46,521 bases of DNA from an uncultured bacterium. GTDB taxonomy: Bacteria > Bacteroidota > Ignavibacteria > Kapaibacteriales > UBA4661. Positions 25,934 through 33,860 of the stretch are shown here, in pieces. The stretch is taken from positions 1 through 46,521 of the forward strand of contig CALCNX010000078.1 of NCBI GenBank assembly GCA_937899715.1, given 5' to 3'. Numbering within the stretch: position 1 is the first letter of the stretch; each line of letters opens with the position of its first letter. The position numbers and the translations under genes were made by a program. The notes beneath the pieces were generated by a model. It made no database searches. It had not been told where the DNA came from and saw nothing but the letters and a program-made list of their open reading frames with translations.

Positions 25934-25941
25934 TATCCGCT

Positions 25942-26583
25942 ATGGGAAATTTTGTTCATCATCTGAGCGGTGGGATTGCGATTGCCGCGGTGAGCGGTGC
26001 TACGGTTTATTATCAACTCCATGCGCCTTTGACCGATGCAGCTGCGTGCGCTATCATTGCGTGTGCGGGCAGCCTTTTGCCCGATATTGACAGCCCAAAC
26101 AGCAAGCCCAATGATATGGCATTTGGCTTGGCGAGTGTACTTGCGCCTGTATTCGTCTTGCAGGGGATTGGGATTGGCAGGTTGAGTTCGTCGCAGATGA
26201 TTCTGACGGCACTCAGTGTGTATGTTTTGGTGAAGTACGGGATGCGAAGCGCTATGCAGCAATTTTCCGTGCACAGGGGAATGTTCCACAGCATTCCGGC
26301 AGCAATTATCTGGGGGGCGTTGGTTTATCAAGCATTCCGGCTTTCGCCGCAACTTATCAAAAATGCGGCGGCGGCGAGTGCATTAGTGGGCTTTATCACG
26401 CACTTGGTCATTGACGAAATGTTTTCCTTTGTCAATTTTGATGGGGTGCGTATTGCGCCGAAAAAATCCTTCGGCACAGCCTTGAAATTTTACTCATCCT
26501 CATTACTTGCTACGACTGCCACATACGCAGTGCTTTTTGTGGCTCTGTATGCCTGCTTGCGGGATATGCGTCTATTTCGCTAG
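25942..26583 (+). CDS. YdjM-like membrane-bound metal-dependent hydrolase (DUF457)
   Basis: The 213-residue integral membrane protein shows the family set of metal-ligand motifs: HHLSGGIAIA (5-14), SLLPDIDSPNS (about 43-53), HRGMFHSIP (about 112-120) and THLVIDEMF (about 152-160). Several hydrophobic helices lie between. Such proteins are annotated as membrane-bound hydrolases, but substrates are unknown. ATG 25942 gives the canonical start. A much longer frame overlapping the phosphatase gene is not credible. Confidence 0.85.
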   Translation: MGNFVHHLSGGIAIAAVSGATVYYQLHAPLTDAAACAIIACAGSLLPDIDSPNSKPNDMAFGLASVLAPVFVLQGIGIGRLSSSQMILTALSVYVLVKYGMRSAMQQFSVHRGMFHSIPAAIIWGALVYQAFRLSPQLIKNAAAASALVGFITHLVIDEMFSFVNFDGVRIAPKKSFGTALKFYSSSLLATTATYAVLFVALYACLRDMRLFR

Positions 26584-26590
26584 GTTTTTT

Positions 26591-27151
26591 CTACACTTCT
26601 ACTGGTGAGGTTTGGTCGGGGTGTCTGCCTTGAATATCGCTATAATACTCACGTATAATTTTGATGTCTGCCTGAATATCGCCTGTTGGCATAAGAATAA
26701 GCCCGACACCGACTTCTTTTTTTGCGTAGTCCATAGACCCGCATAGAATCGGTACTCCGGCTTTGAAGGCGATGTAATAAAATCCAGTTTTCCATTTGGA
26801 AGATTTACTGCGTGTGCCTTCGGGCGGAATTATCAATCCTAGATTATCGCTGGATTTCAGAAGATTCGCCGCAAAATCTACCATGTTGGTACTTTTGCTT
26901 CTGTCCACGGGGATACCGCCAAGCCAGCGCATGATGCCGCCGAGGGGAAATTTGAACAGGTCTTTTTTACCGAGCCATTTTCCGCTAAAGTCAAGTGCCA
27001 TAGCGCCAAACACTGCGCCGTACAAGTCCCAATTCGATGTATGGGGCGCTCCGATAACAACGAATTTCCGTAAATCTTTTGGAACTTCGCCGATAACCGT
27101 CCATCCGGTTAAGCCCAGCCACCACCGCGCGAAACGCTGCTTTCGTGTCAT
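26591..27151 (-). CDS. 1-acylglycerol-3-phosphate O-acyltransferase-like (PlsC family)
   Basis: The 186-residue protein has the acyltransferase motifs His37-x4-Asp42 (HTSNWD) and PEGTRS (110-115), plus GIPVDRSK at 79-86. It resembles the short soluble-looking PlsC-family proteins common in FCB bacteria, which transfer an acyl chain to a lysophospholipid or similar acceptor at the inner membrane. ATG 27151 is used; the frame further upstream is not conserved in type. It ends 7 bp from the convergent YdjM-like gene. lpxB and a DUF374 acyltransferase lie upstream on the same strand, across a 133-bp gap with no reading frame. Confidence 0.85.
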   Translation of the reverse strand: MTRKQRFARWWLGLTGWTVIGEVPKDLRKFVVIGAPHTSNWDLYGAVFGAMALDFSGKWLGKKDLFKFPLGGIMRWLGGIPVDRSKSTNMVDFAANLLKSSDNLGLIIPPEGTRSKSSKWKTGFYYIAFKAGVPILCGSMDYAKKEVGVGLILMPTGDIQADIKIIREYYSDIQGRHPDQTSPVEV

Positions 27152-27284
27152 TATTATTTTGAAAAAAGTGAACACACAACATTGAGTACGTCGAATTACG
27201 GCAGGAAAATACGGAAAAATCTGCGTTCTGCGTGAAGTTTTTGTGCGCGGTTTTCGAGTATTCGCTTGGTGCGGGTGGAAAAGA

Positions 27285-27929
27285 TTACACAGATTTGGAC
27301 GTGTGGGGTGTGTTATCAAGGTTATTGAGTTGCTGTTCGCAATCCTGCAAGGCGCTTGAAATGGTGCTGCTATCAGGGATGTCCGCCGTTGCAATGCTGA
27401 CCCTTATTCGAGTAAAGGGATAAGGCAGTAAAAATTTATCCCAGCTGCGTTCAAAGCGATAACCACGTGCCATAATGCGGCAGATATACAAAGGCGATTT
27501 TGTGCGCTGCGCCGCGATGACGGCTCCCGCTTTCATTGCGTGGCGAGGTCCTCGTGGTCCGTCGGGCGTAATGAGCATACAGCTTCGCTCAGTGAGCGCT
27601 ATCATTTGTTCCAGAGCCTCCTTGCCACCTTTTGATGACGACCCACGCACAACTTCATAACCCCAATCATTCAGTACCTGCGCCAAAATATCACCATCTT
27701 TGCTCAAGCTGGTCAGTGCTGAGAATCTCATACTTCCTCGCGCCTTTTTCTGCTGTCGTGCGAAAAATGCCCAAAGCGGCAACATTTCATCATGCCAGAA
27801 TGCGACTACCGATGGATGAGAAGGTAAGTCCCCACGCACCGAAAAACGCCACGTCCGTGCAAGGGCGCGAATGAGAATGGACGCAATGGCAGCTTTTATG
27901 CTTGGAGCTTTTATGCTTGGTGCTTTCAC
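27285..27929 (-). CDS. DUF374 lysophospholipid acyltransferase-like protein
   Basis: The 214-residue protein contains AFWHDEMLPLW (43-53, with His46) and TPDGPRGPR (121-129), the DUF374 versions of the acyltransferase HX4D and EGxR motifs. DUF374 genes often sit with lipid A or Kdo genes and are thought to act on lipid A-type lipids. It starts with GTG at 27929, overlapping the lpxB stop by 4 bp, so the two are translationally coupled. The first 15 codons are a repetitive KAPSI-KAPSI-KAAIA segment made by a 15-bp tandem repeat, which makes the exact start uncertain. Confidence 0.85.
   Translation of the reverse strand: MKAPSIKAPSIKAAIASILIRALARTWRFSVRGDLPSHPSVVAFWHDEMLPLWAFFARQQKKARGSMRFSALTSLSKDGDILAQVLNDWGYEVVRGSSSKGGKEALEQMIALTERSCMLITPDGPRGPRHAMKAGAVIAAQRTKSPLYICRIMARGYRFERSWDKFLLPYPFTRIRVSIATADIPDSSTISSALQDCEQQLNNLDNTPHTSKSV
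27891..27920 (-). repeat. 15-bp perfect tandem repeat in the DUF374 gene start
   Basis: The 15-mer AGCTTTTATGCTTGG occurs twice head to tail (27891-27905 and 27906-27920). A degenerate third copy lies at 27921-27930. It encodes repeated KAPSI units at the N-terminus. The number of copies could vary between strains by replication slippage without changing the frame. Confidence 0.85.
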
Positions 27930-29110
27930 GCTACCATCTCCGCAATGATACGGGCTGCGTTGTCGGAAGCGGTTCCGTGAGCACCATTGCTCAGCATTGT
28001 GCGTAGAGTGGCAAAATCATCGGTCATTTGCCCAGCGACGGTATCGTCTAAAAGGTTCACCATTGCTTGCGCGAGAGCTTGCGGTGTCGCCATTGTTTGC
28101 ACGAGTTCGGGGATGACATTATTTCGACCGTATACCTTTTCCATGAGGATATTCGGTAGAGCAATGGTGCTGAGATTGACTAAGCGTTTGGCATAGAGAT
28201 ACGAAAGTGTTGAGGTGCGGTACATCATCACGTGCGGCATCCCGCAGAGAGCGGCTTCCAGCGTCGAGGTTCCCGTTTTGACAATTCCCGCACGGGCACG
28301 CGCAAGTAAGCGCCTGCTGTCTGTCTCCGGTTCTATGGAAAAGCCATACCGCTCACGAGTTGATGAAAGAAACGCCTCGTAATCTGCTTTGGAGAGCGTC
28401 GGCGAAAGAGCGATGGAGATGCGGAAATCGGTGATTGATGGGTAGATGTGGCGCATTTCCTTGAGGCTGGCAAGCATCGTGGGAAGATTACGGGCAATCT
28501 CTTGGCGGCGGCTTCCGGGAAAAAGCGCAATTTCACGGTCTCGCTTGCTGATACCAAGTGGTGAAGCAGCAATAACGGGGTCTTCCATAAGCGGATGCCC
28601 GACAAAATGAGCATCTATACCGAATTGACGAAAAAAATCCGGCTCAAAGGGTAGAACAACAAGCAGTTTATCCACAAGAGATTTGAGTTTGGCGGCTCTG
28701 TCGCTCCCCCATGCCCAAAGTTGCGGGGCTATATACCACGCCACAGGCATATTTGTTGCTTTTGTGGCTGCCGCAAGGCGCATATTGAAGCCCGGATAAT
28801 CCACCGGAATAAACGCATCATAGCCGCCAGAAGCAAGCATGGATGAGGTCTGTTGCAGAAGTCGCCTGAACATTGGATAGCGTTTTGCGACTTCCCAAAA
28901 ACCCACCACACTAATTTCCGAAAGCGGAACGATAGATTCTAAGCCTTCTTGAGCCATATTCATGCCACCGATGCCAGAGAAACGGCATTCCGGCAGAAGT
29001 GCTTTCAACGCCCGCATGAGCCGCGCTGCATGAAGGTCGCCCGATGCTTCTCCGGCAACGATGAAAAAGTGCTTTGCATTTGGCGAGAAAGGATTTTTTT
29101 TGTTTTCCAT
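27926..29110 (-). CDS. lpxB: Lipid-A-disaccharide synthase
   Basis: The 394-residue glycosyltransferase has the LpxB hallmarks IVAGEASGDLHAARLM (17-32), IPVDYPGFNMRLA and WYIAPQLWAWG, with FVGHPLMED in the second domain. It joins UDP-2,3-diacylglucosamine and lipid X to make the lipid A disaccharide at the inner membrane. This is direct evidence for a lipopolysaccharide-bearing outer membrane. ATG 29110 (MENKKNPF) is preferred to a longer frame of 7 more codons. The length is typical. It is the first gene of a lipid-modifying minus-strand block. Confidence 0.95.
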   Translation of the reverse strand: MENKKNPFSPNAKHFFIVAGEASGDLHAARLMRALKALLPECRFSGIGGMNMAQEGLESIVPLSEISVVGFWEVAKRYPMFRRLLQQTSSMLASGGYDAFIPVDYPGFNMRLAAATKATNMPVAWYIAPQLWAWGSDRAAKLKSLVDKLLVVLPFEPDFFRQFGIDAHFVGHPLMEDPVIAASPLGISKRDREIALFPGSRRQEIARNLPTMLASLKEMRHIYPSITDFRISIALSPTLSKADYEAFLSSTRERYGFSIEPETDSRRLLARARAGIVKTGTSTLEAALCGMPHVMMYRTSTLSYLYAKRLVNLSTIALPNILMEKVYGRNNVIPELVQTMATPQALAQAMVNLLDDTVAGQMTDDFATLRTMLSNGAHGTASDNAARIIAEMVA

Positions 29111-29235
29111 GCACCAAAATAGTGAAATCACACGTATTTTAGCAGATGTTCTCGTGCTTCGCTAGAGAAATTTCGCAGGAAAATTGGCGAGTTCCGCACT
29201 CAACATTCAGCACTCAAAACTCATTACTTTCCTCA

Positions 29236-30135
29236 ATGACCGACCATCGCAAATACCTCGACCCCGCCGTTATCTCTAAAATTCAAGGCATCGACCTCAA
29301 AGCACGTCTTGTCGTGGAGGGCTTCATTACGGGATTGCACAAATCCCCGTATCATGGCTTCAGCATTGAATTTGCAGAACACCGCCAGTATATGCCGGGC
29401 GATGAAATAAAGTTTATTGATTGGAAAGTGTTTGCCCGCACTGACCGTTACTACGTGAAGCAGTACGAAGACGAGACCAATCTTCGCTGCACTATCATTG
29501 TGGATTCAAGCGCTTCGATGAATTATGCTTCCAAGGGGAATATCACCAAGTTTGAGTATGCGTGTTATCTGGCGGCTTCGATGGCGTTTATGATGATGAA
29601 GCAGCAGGATGCAGTGGGACTGGCGCTCTACGACACGGAAGTACGTTCCTACCTGCCCTCGCGCTCGAAGCGGTCGTACTTGCAAGAAATTCTGCGTACG
29701 CTGGGGAATGCAGCGCCAACGAATCAAACAGGCACAGGCGCTGCTTTGTCGAGTATAGCCGACCGTATTGCGCGGCGCGGCTTGGTGATTGTGCTGAGTG
29801 ACTTTTTCGATGATTTGAGTGCAGTCACTTCAGCCTTGAAACGCTTTCGGCATAGCAACCACGAGGTGCTGGCGTTTCAAATTCTCGACCCCCGCGAGCG
29901 TGATTTTAATTTTGGTTATGATGCCATGTTCCGCGATATGGAGACTGCAGAGGAAATGACCACGCAGCCCTACCAAATCAAAACCGCCTATGCGCAAGCA
30001 TTGAAGGACTTCACGGAGTCGCTTAAAAATTCCTGCCGTGAGCGGAATATAGATTATATGCTGCTTGATACGGCGCAGCCATTCGATGTGGCGTTGGTGC
30101 AATATCTGATGAAGCGCCAGATGATTCAGGGTTAG
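29236..30135 (+). CDS. DUF58 protein with vWA-like fold
   Basis: The 299-residue protein has the DUF58 core: GLHKSPYHGFSIEFAEHRQYMPGD (about 34-57, in two parts), IDWKVFARTDRYYVKQYEDE, then the vWA MIDAS start VDSSASM. No membrane helix or signal peptide is visible. DUF58 genes are usually next to a MoxR AAA+ ATPase gene and BatA/BatB-type vWA genes. Here none is adjacent, as lpxB lies upstream (divergent) and a permease downstream (convergent). It may act with an ATPase encoded elsewhere. ATG 29236 fits the family, and the longer frame is not supported. Confidence 0.9.
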   Translation: MTDHRKYLDPAVISKIQGIDLKARLVVEGFITGLHKSPYHGFSIEFAEHRQYMPGDEIKFIDWKVFARTDRYYVKQYEDETNLRCTIIVDSSASMNYASKGNITKFEYACYLAASMAFMMMKQQDAVGLALYDTEVRSYLPSRSKRSYLQEILRTLGNAAPTNQTGTGAALSSIADRIARRGLVIVLSDFFDDLSAVTSALKRFRHSNHEVLAFQILDPRERDFNFGYDAMFRDMETAEEMTTQPYQIKTAYAQALKDFTESLKNSCRERNIDYMLLDTAQPFDVALVQYLMKRQMIQG

Positions 30136-30145
30136 AAGCGCTTAC

Positions 30146-31618
30146 TCAGGAAAGGTGGTTGGATGCGCTTTGCCGCCGTCGCCCGAAGTAAAAATACAAA
30201 GGAAGCCCCGTGAACGTCAGCACTAATCCCAGAACAGAAGTAATCACTGGTATTTCCCCGCGCTGAAAGGCGGTGATGTCGTTGTATAACGTTACAACAA
30301 CGAACGCAAATGCAAATAAACAGAACGCAGCAGGAATGAACGGATAGCCCCACACTTTGTAAGGGCGAGGAGCTTCAGGCATGGTGCGGCGTAGGATGAA
30401 AACGCCAAATGCCCCCAACGCATAAAAAATCCAGCTGACAAAAATCAGCATATCGGTCAGCATATCGAATGAGCCACTGATAACAAGTACGCTTGCCCAC
30501 ACAGCTTGTGCCACAAGAGAGACGGCAGGTGTGTGATGCGTTCGGTGCAAACGCCCGACGCCGCGAAAAAACATTCCGTCTTGTGCCATTGCGTAATAAA
30601 GACGCGCTCCAGCGAGGATATTTCCGTTCGTTGTGCCGAATGTGGAAATCATTACTGCTGCCGCAATAAATCCTCCGCCTATGCTTCCCATTACCTCCTG
30701 TGCGGCTTCGGAGGCAATAAGCGGTGAGGCTGCTATACGCTCAATGGGTAAGACGTAAACGTAGGCAAGATTTATCAACGCATAAACACCCGTGACAATA
30801 AAGATTCCAAGCCATAATGCTCGTGGAATTGTTCGTTGCGGATTTTGAATTTCGCCAGCGACGTAGGTGATATTATTCCAACCGTCATATCCCCAAAATG
30901 CTCCTGAAAATGCCGCTATGCACGCTGCCACAAGTCCCCAGCCTATTGTGGGGCTTGTCGTAGCATTATGCAGCAAATATTTCCATGAGCCGTGCGAAGC
31001 GGTAAACGCAAGCGAGACAATGACAACAATCGCCGCTACCTTGAGCGCCGTAAAAATGTTCTGTACCGCTCCGCCCGCCGACACGCTGCGATAATTAATC
31101 GCCGTGAGCAAAATAATAATGCAGATAGTGAGCAGTTTGACACCAATATTCTGAAGCGGATACATCGTGCCGATGAAGGGTAGTGCAATCGCAAATGAGT
31201 GTTCAGTTTCAAGAGCAAAGCGGGGAAGCGCCACAAAGTGCTGTGCGTATTCGCCAAAAGCGTAGGCAATCGAAGCAACACCGCCCGTAAAAATGACGGC
31301 GAACATAGACCATCCATACAAAAAAGCCGTAAGATTGCCGTACATTTTTTGGAAATAGACATACTGTCCGCCTGTTTGCGGTATCATACTTGCAATTTCT
31401 GCATTGGTAAGCGCACCGAAGAGCGTGATGATACCCGCACCCACCCAAACGCCCAACAGCAGCGACGGGGAGCCAAGTTGCCCTGCCATATACGCGGGCT
31501 TGAGAAAAATGCCCGAACCGATAACACCGCCCACCACAAGCGAAATTGTCGTCCATAGCCCAAGCGTTCGTTCAAGCGACGGGCGGTTCTGTCCAGCTTC
31601 ATCGGAGGGCGTGTTCAT
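30146..31618 (-). CDS. APC-family amino acid permease
   Basis: The 490-residue protein has about 12 membrane helices and the APC signature near the first helix, VVGGVIGSGIFLKP (28-41), followed by GALTNAEIASMIPQTGGQYVYF. It resembles the LAT/SteT group, which often exchange or import neutral or basic amino acids. It is in the inner membrane. Its ATG overlaps the Rieske oxygenase stop (ATGA), so it is translated with that gene. The substrate is probably the compound handled by the Rieske enzyme and the ureohydrolase; this is inference from operon structure. Confidence 0.92.
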   Translation of the reverse strand: MNTPSDEAGQNRPSLERTLGLWTTISLVVGGVIGSGIFLKPAYMAGQLGSPSLLLGVWVGAGIITLFGALTNAEIASMIPQTGGQYVYFQKMYGNLTAFLYGWSMFAVIFTGGVASIAYAFGEYAQHFVALPRFALETEHSFAIALPFIGTMYPLQNIGVKLLTICIIILLTAINYRSVSAGGAVQNIFTALKVAAIVVIVSLAFTASHGSWKYLLHNATTSPTIGWGLVAACIAAFSGAFWGYDGWNNITYVAGEIQNPQRTIPRALWLGIFIVTGVYALINLAYVYVLPIERIAASPLIASEAAQEVMGSIGGGFIAAAVMISTFGTTNGNILAGARLYYAMAQDGMFFRGVGRLHRTHHTPAVSLVAQAVWASVLVISGSFDMLTDMLIFVSWIFYALGAFGVFILRRTMPEAPRPYKVWGYPFIPAAFCLFAFAFVVVTLYNDITAFQRGEIPVITSVLGLVLTFTGLPLYFYFGRRRQSASNHLS

Positions 31619-32730
31619 GGGCGCTCCTTTACGGCATCCGCAGACGAGCCTGCAAAAAATTCAGCAAGGAGGCGGTGAAAATGATGCGTTCCCGTTTCGC
31701 GTGTGGGAGAGTAGCGACCATGGCTGTAAAACCGTGAACGAATGCCGCGTTGAACATTTTCGACGATTGCTTCGTCTTCGCGCTCCACGCGGTCTAATCC
31801 CGCACCTGCTCCTTGTTCTAACTTAGAGGCATCCCAGACATAGGTTAAAAAAGAAACTTTTGTTCTGTCGGGTGCTAAGGGGCGCACGATATTGAGCGAT
31901 AAACCCCACGGATAAAAATTAAACATCATATTGGGGAATACCCAAAAATAATATGCCGCGACACGCTTGCCGTAGTCGGGTGATTCGGGAGGCAAGTCAA
32001 AACAATCTTCTGCGCCACTTGCAATGCCGAGTTGAAGATTTGAATATCGAAATAACTCCGTCGAATAGTTTTCATAGCTTAGGGCGGTATTCAAGTCCGC
32101 ATGAACAAAGGGAATATGAAAGCCCTCCAAATAATTTTCGCAGTACAGCGCCCAATGAGCTTGGACAAGGTAATCGCGCGAAAGCGACGGTTCAAAGACA
32201 AATTCTTCAAGCGGTAGCCATCCGATTCTGCGCGTCATATCGCCAAAAAATGCTTCTGCTCCGGCTATGGGGGCAAGTGAGGTAAAAAGCAATTTCCCCA
32301 AGCGGTGAAGCGGCAACGTCGTAAGATTTTCAGACGCAGATGGAAAACCGACAACGCCGTCAAATTCGGGCATATATTGAAAACTGCCGTCCATACCGAA
32401 TCTCCTGCCATGATAGCGGCACTTGATATTGTGCGCCATACAAGCGTGTTCTACCAAAATATTGCCTCGGTGTGTGCATACGTTCGACAAACACCGAAGC
32501 TCGTCGTTTTTGTCCCGTGCAAGGACAAGTGGCTCGTTCAGCATACCTTCCAGCAGCGTTACGGGAGATAGTTGATTGGGCACAGACGTATGCGTGGTGT
32601 CGGAAAGAAACTGCCATGAACGCCCAAAAATTTCTTCTTTAGAGCGCTCAAACAACTCTTTGCTTAGATAGACATCAGTGGAGATTGTTTTGGCTTCGGC
32701 AATATCGGGATGAACAACAAGCGATTCCAT
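31615..32730 (-). CDS. Rieske non-haem iron oxygenase, alpha subunit
   Basis: The 371-residue protein has the Rieske 2Fe-2S ligands Cys85-x-His87 and Cys104-x2-His107 (CTHRG, CRYHG). The mononuclear iron site lies in CENYLEGFHIPFVH, with His205 and His210, and probably Asp319 in EDEAIVENVQRG. The residue that bridges the two metal centres is Glu198 where most ring-hydroxylating enzymes have Asp. A bridging Glu is known in carnitine monooxygenase CntA, so quaternary-amine or N-methyl substrates are more likely than aromatic rings. No reductase partner gene is adjacent. It sits between a ureohydrolase gene and a coupled permease gene. Confidence 0.9.
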   Translation of the reverse strand: MESLVVHPDIAEAKTISTDVYLSKELFERSKEEIFGRSWQFLSDTTHTSVPNQLSPVTLLEGMLNEPLVLARDKNDELRCLSNVCTHRGNILVEHACMAHNIKCRYHGRRFGMDGSFQYMPEFDGVVGFPSASENLTTLPLHRLGKLLFTSLAPIAGAEAFFGDMTRRIGWLPLEEFVFEPSLSRDYLVQAHWALYCENYLEGFHIPFVHADLNTALSYENYSTELFRYSNLQLGIASGAEDCFDLPPESPDYGKRVAAYYFWVFPNMMFNFYPWGLSLNIVRPLAPDRTKVSFLTYVWDASKLEQGAGAGLDRVEREDEAIVENVQRGIRSRFYSHGRYSPTRETGTHHFHRLLAEFFAGSSADAVKERP

Positions 32731-32774
32731 AAAGAAACAGGAAAAGAAGAGATGCTTTGGTTAACTAGGAATAC

Positions 32775-33605
32775 TCAGACAAGCAATAAAGCAAGCAGTT
32801 CTTTGTAAAACTTTGCAGCAAGCATACCCGTTATTCCTATTGGGTCGCGCGTGGGGTTGTATTCCACAATATCGGCACCAACAACGTCAGCCCGAAGTGT
32901 TTGAATTATGCGGAGCACATCGCGTGTCGAAAAACCACCAGGCTCGTGATGCGACACTCCCGGAGCAAAAGCGGGGTCAAATGCGTCAATATCCAGAGAA
33001 ATGTATAACGGCTCCTCAAATTCAAAGGTCATTGCTTGTGACCAGTGTCGCATTTCAATAACTTCCACACCAAAGCGCTCAGCTTGTTGGCGCTGATGGG
33101 GATTCATCGTACGAATCCCCACTTGTACGAGTCGGTGTACAAGTCTTGATTCCATAATACGGGCAAAAGGGCAAGCATGAGAATATTTGCTGCCTCCAAA
33201 CTCATGATATAAATCGGCATGAGCATCTATGTGTAGAATAGACAAACGTGGGTACTGCTCAGCAAATGCTTGAATAATGGGATAGGTAATGGAATGATCT
33301 CCTCCAAGAGACAGTGTCTTTGCGCCATGTTTAAGAATATCTCCAATAGTGTCTTTAATGACGGAAAGCGCGTCTTCCTCTGGTGGAAAAATAATATCGC
33401 CAATGTCCTTCCAAAAAGTATTCGTCTCCAAATCCAAACCGTTTTCTGCCGAGAGATTGGCAGAACCTGCATGGAGAATATCACGGATTTGCTGTGGCGC
33501 TGCTGCTGCTCCACGCAAAAATGAGGAATTCTCGTCCAGAGGAATGCCCAAAGCAACCGCCATGCCCGGCTTAATATCTACAAGATGCTGTTTGAATACT
33601 TTCAT
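32775..33605 (-). CDS. Ureohydrolase (agmatinase/arginase family)
   Basis: The 276-residue enzyme shows all manganese-binding motifs: GGDHS (His104), DAHADL (Asp127, His129, Asp131) and SLDIDAFDP (Asp205, Asp207). The family hydrolyses guanidino compounds such as arginine, agmatine, guanidinobutyrate or guanidine, releasing urea, or formamide from formimidoylglutamate. Motifs alone do not settle the substrate. It is the first gene of an operon with a Rieske oxygenase (44 bp downstream) and an amino acid permease, which is not the usual polyamine context. Confidence 0.92.
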   Translation of the reverse strand: MKVFKQHLVDIKPGMAVALGIPLDENSSFLRGAAAAPQQIRDILHAGSANLSAENGLDLETNTFWKDIGDIIFPPEEDALSVIKDTIGDILKHGAKTLSLGGDHSITYPIIQAFAEQYPRLSILHIDAHADLYHEFGGSKYSHACPFARIMESRLVHRLVQVGIRTMNPHQRQQAERFGVEVIEMRHWSQAMTFEFEEPLYISLDIDAFDPAFAPGVSHHEPGGFSTRDVLRIIQTLRADVVGADIVEYNPTRDPIGITGMLAAKFYKELLALLLV

Positions 33606-33653
33606 GGTATATGATCACATTCTCAGTCAGTTTTCGACTATACACTTTTGACT

Positions 33654-33659
33654 ATTATA
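33654..33659 (-). promoter_or_regulatory. Possible -10 element before the ureohydrolase operon
   Basis: A perfect TATAAT reads on the minus strand about 50 bp before the ureohydrolase ATG, inside an AT-rich stretch. No good -35 hexamer is found at 16-18 bp, so the assignment is weak. Confidence 0.3.
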
Positions 33660-33725
33660 CTTAGGTTTAAGCTACAAAATCTTGCTAACTGAAGCAAACC
33701 GTTTGTAGCGATAATATTCTTTATA

Positions 33726-33856
33726 GGACTTTCGCAAACAACAAAAACAAACATTACTGGAGTGCGGAATTTATTCCGCAATAACTGGTTTCAAGAAGTT
33801 ATTGTCATATCGTAAGCGGAATAAATTCCGCACTCCCAAGTCTTTTGCGAAAGTCC
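33726..33856. mobile_element. MITE-like palindromic element, 131 bp
   Basis: Terminal inverted repeats GGACTTTCGCAAA (33726-33738) and TTTGCGAAAGTCC (33844-33856) are perfect over 13 bp. Inside, a perfect 21-bp inverted repeat pairs 33759-33779 with 33816-33836, and AATAAC/GTTATT (33780-33785, 33798-33803) extends it. Each inner arm is itself a small palindrome around GCGGAAT-TT-ATTCCGC. The direct repeat CTTTATA flanks the element (33719-33725 and 33859-33865, with two extra bases on the right) and may be a target duplication. No coding capacity is present. It lies between the lytR stop codon, which falls in the right CTTTATA, and the ureohydrolase operon, both on the minus strand. The hairpin may also stop transcription. 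Confidence 0.65.
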
Positions 33857-33860
33857 TGCT

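Noticed and set aside
27152..27394. N-terminal extension of the PlsC-like gene
   Set aside because: The extra 81 codons are Pro/Thr/His-rich, unlike the family, and would overlap the end of the DUF374 gene. ATG 27151 gives the normal family start.
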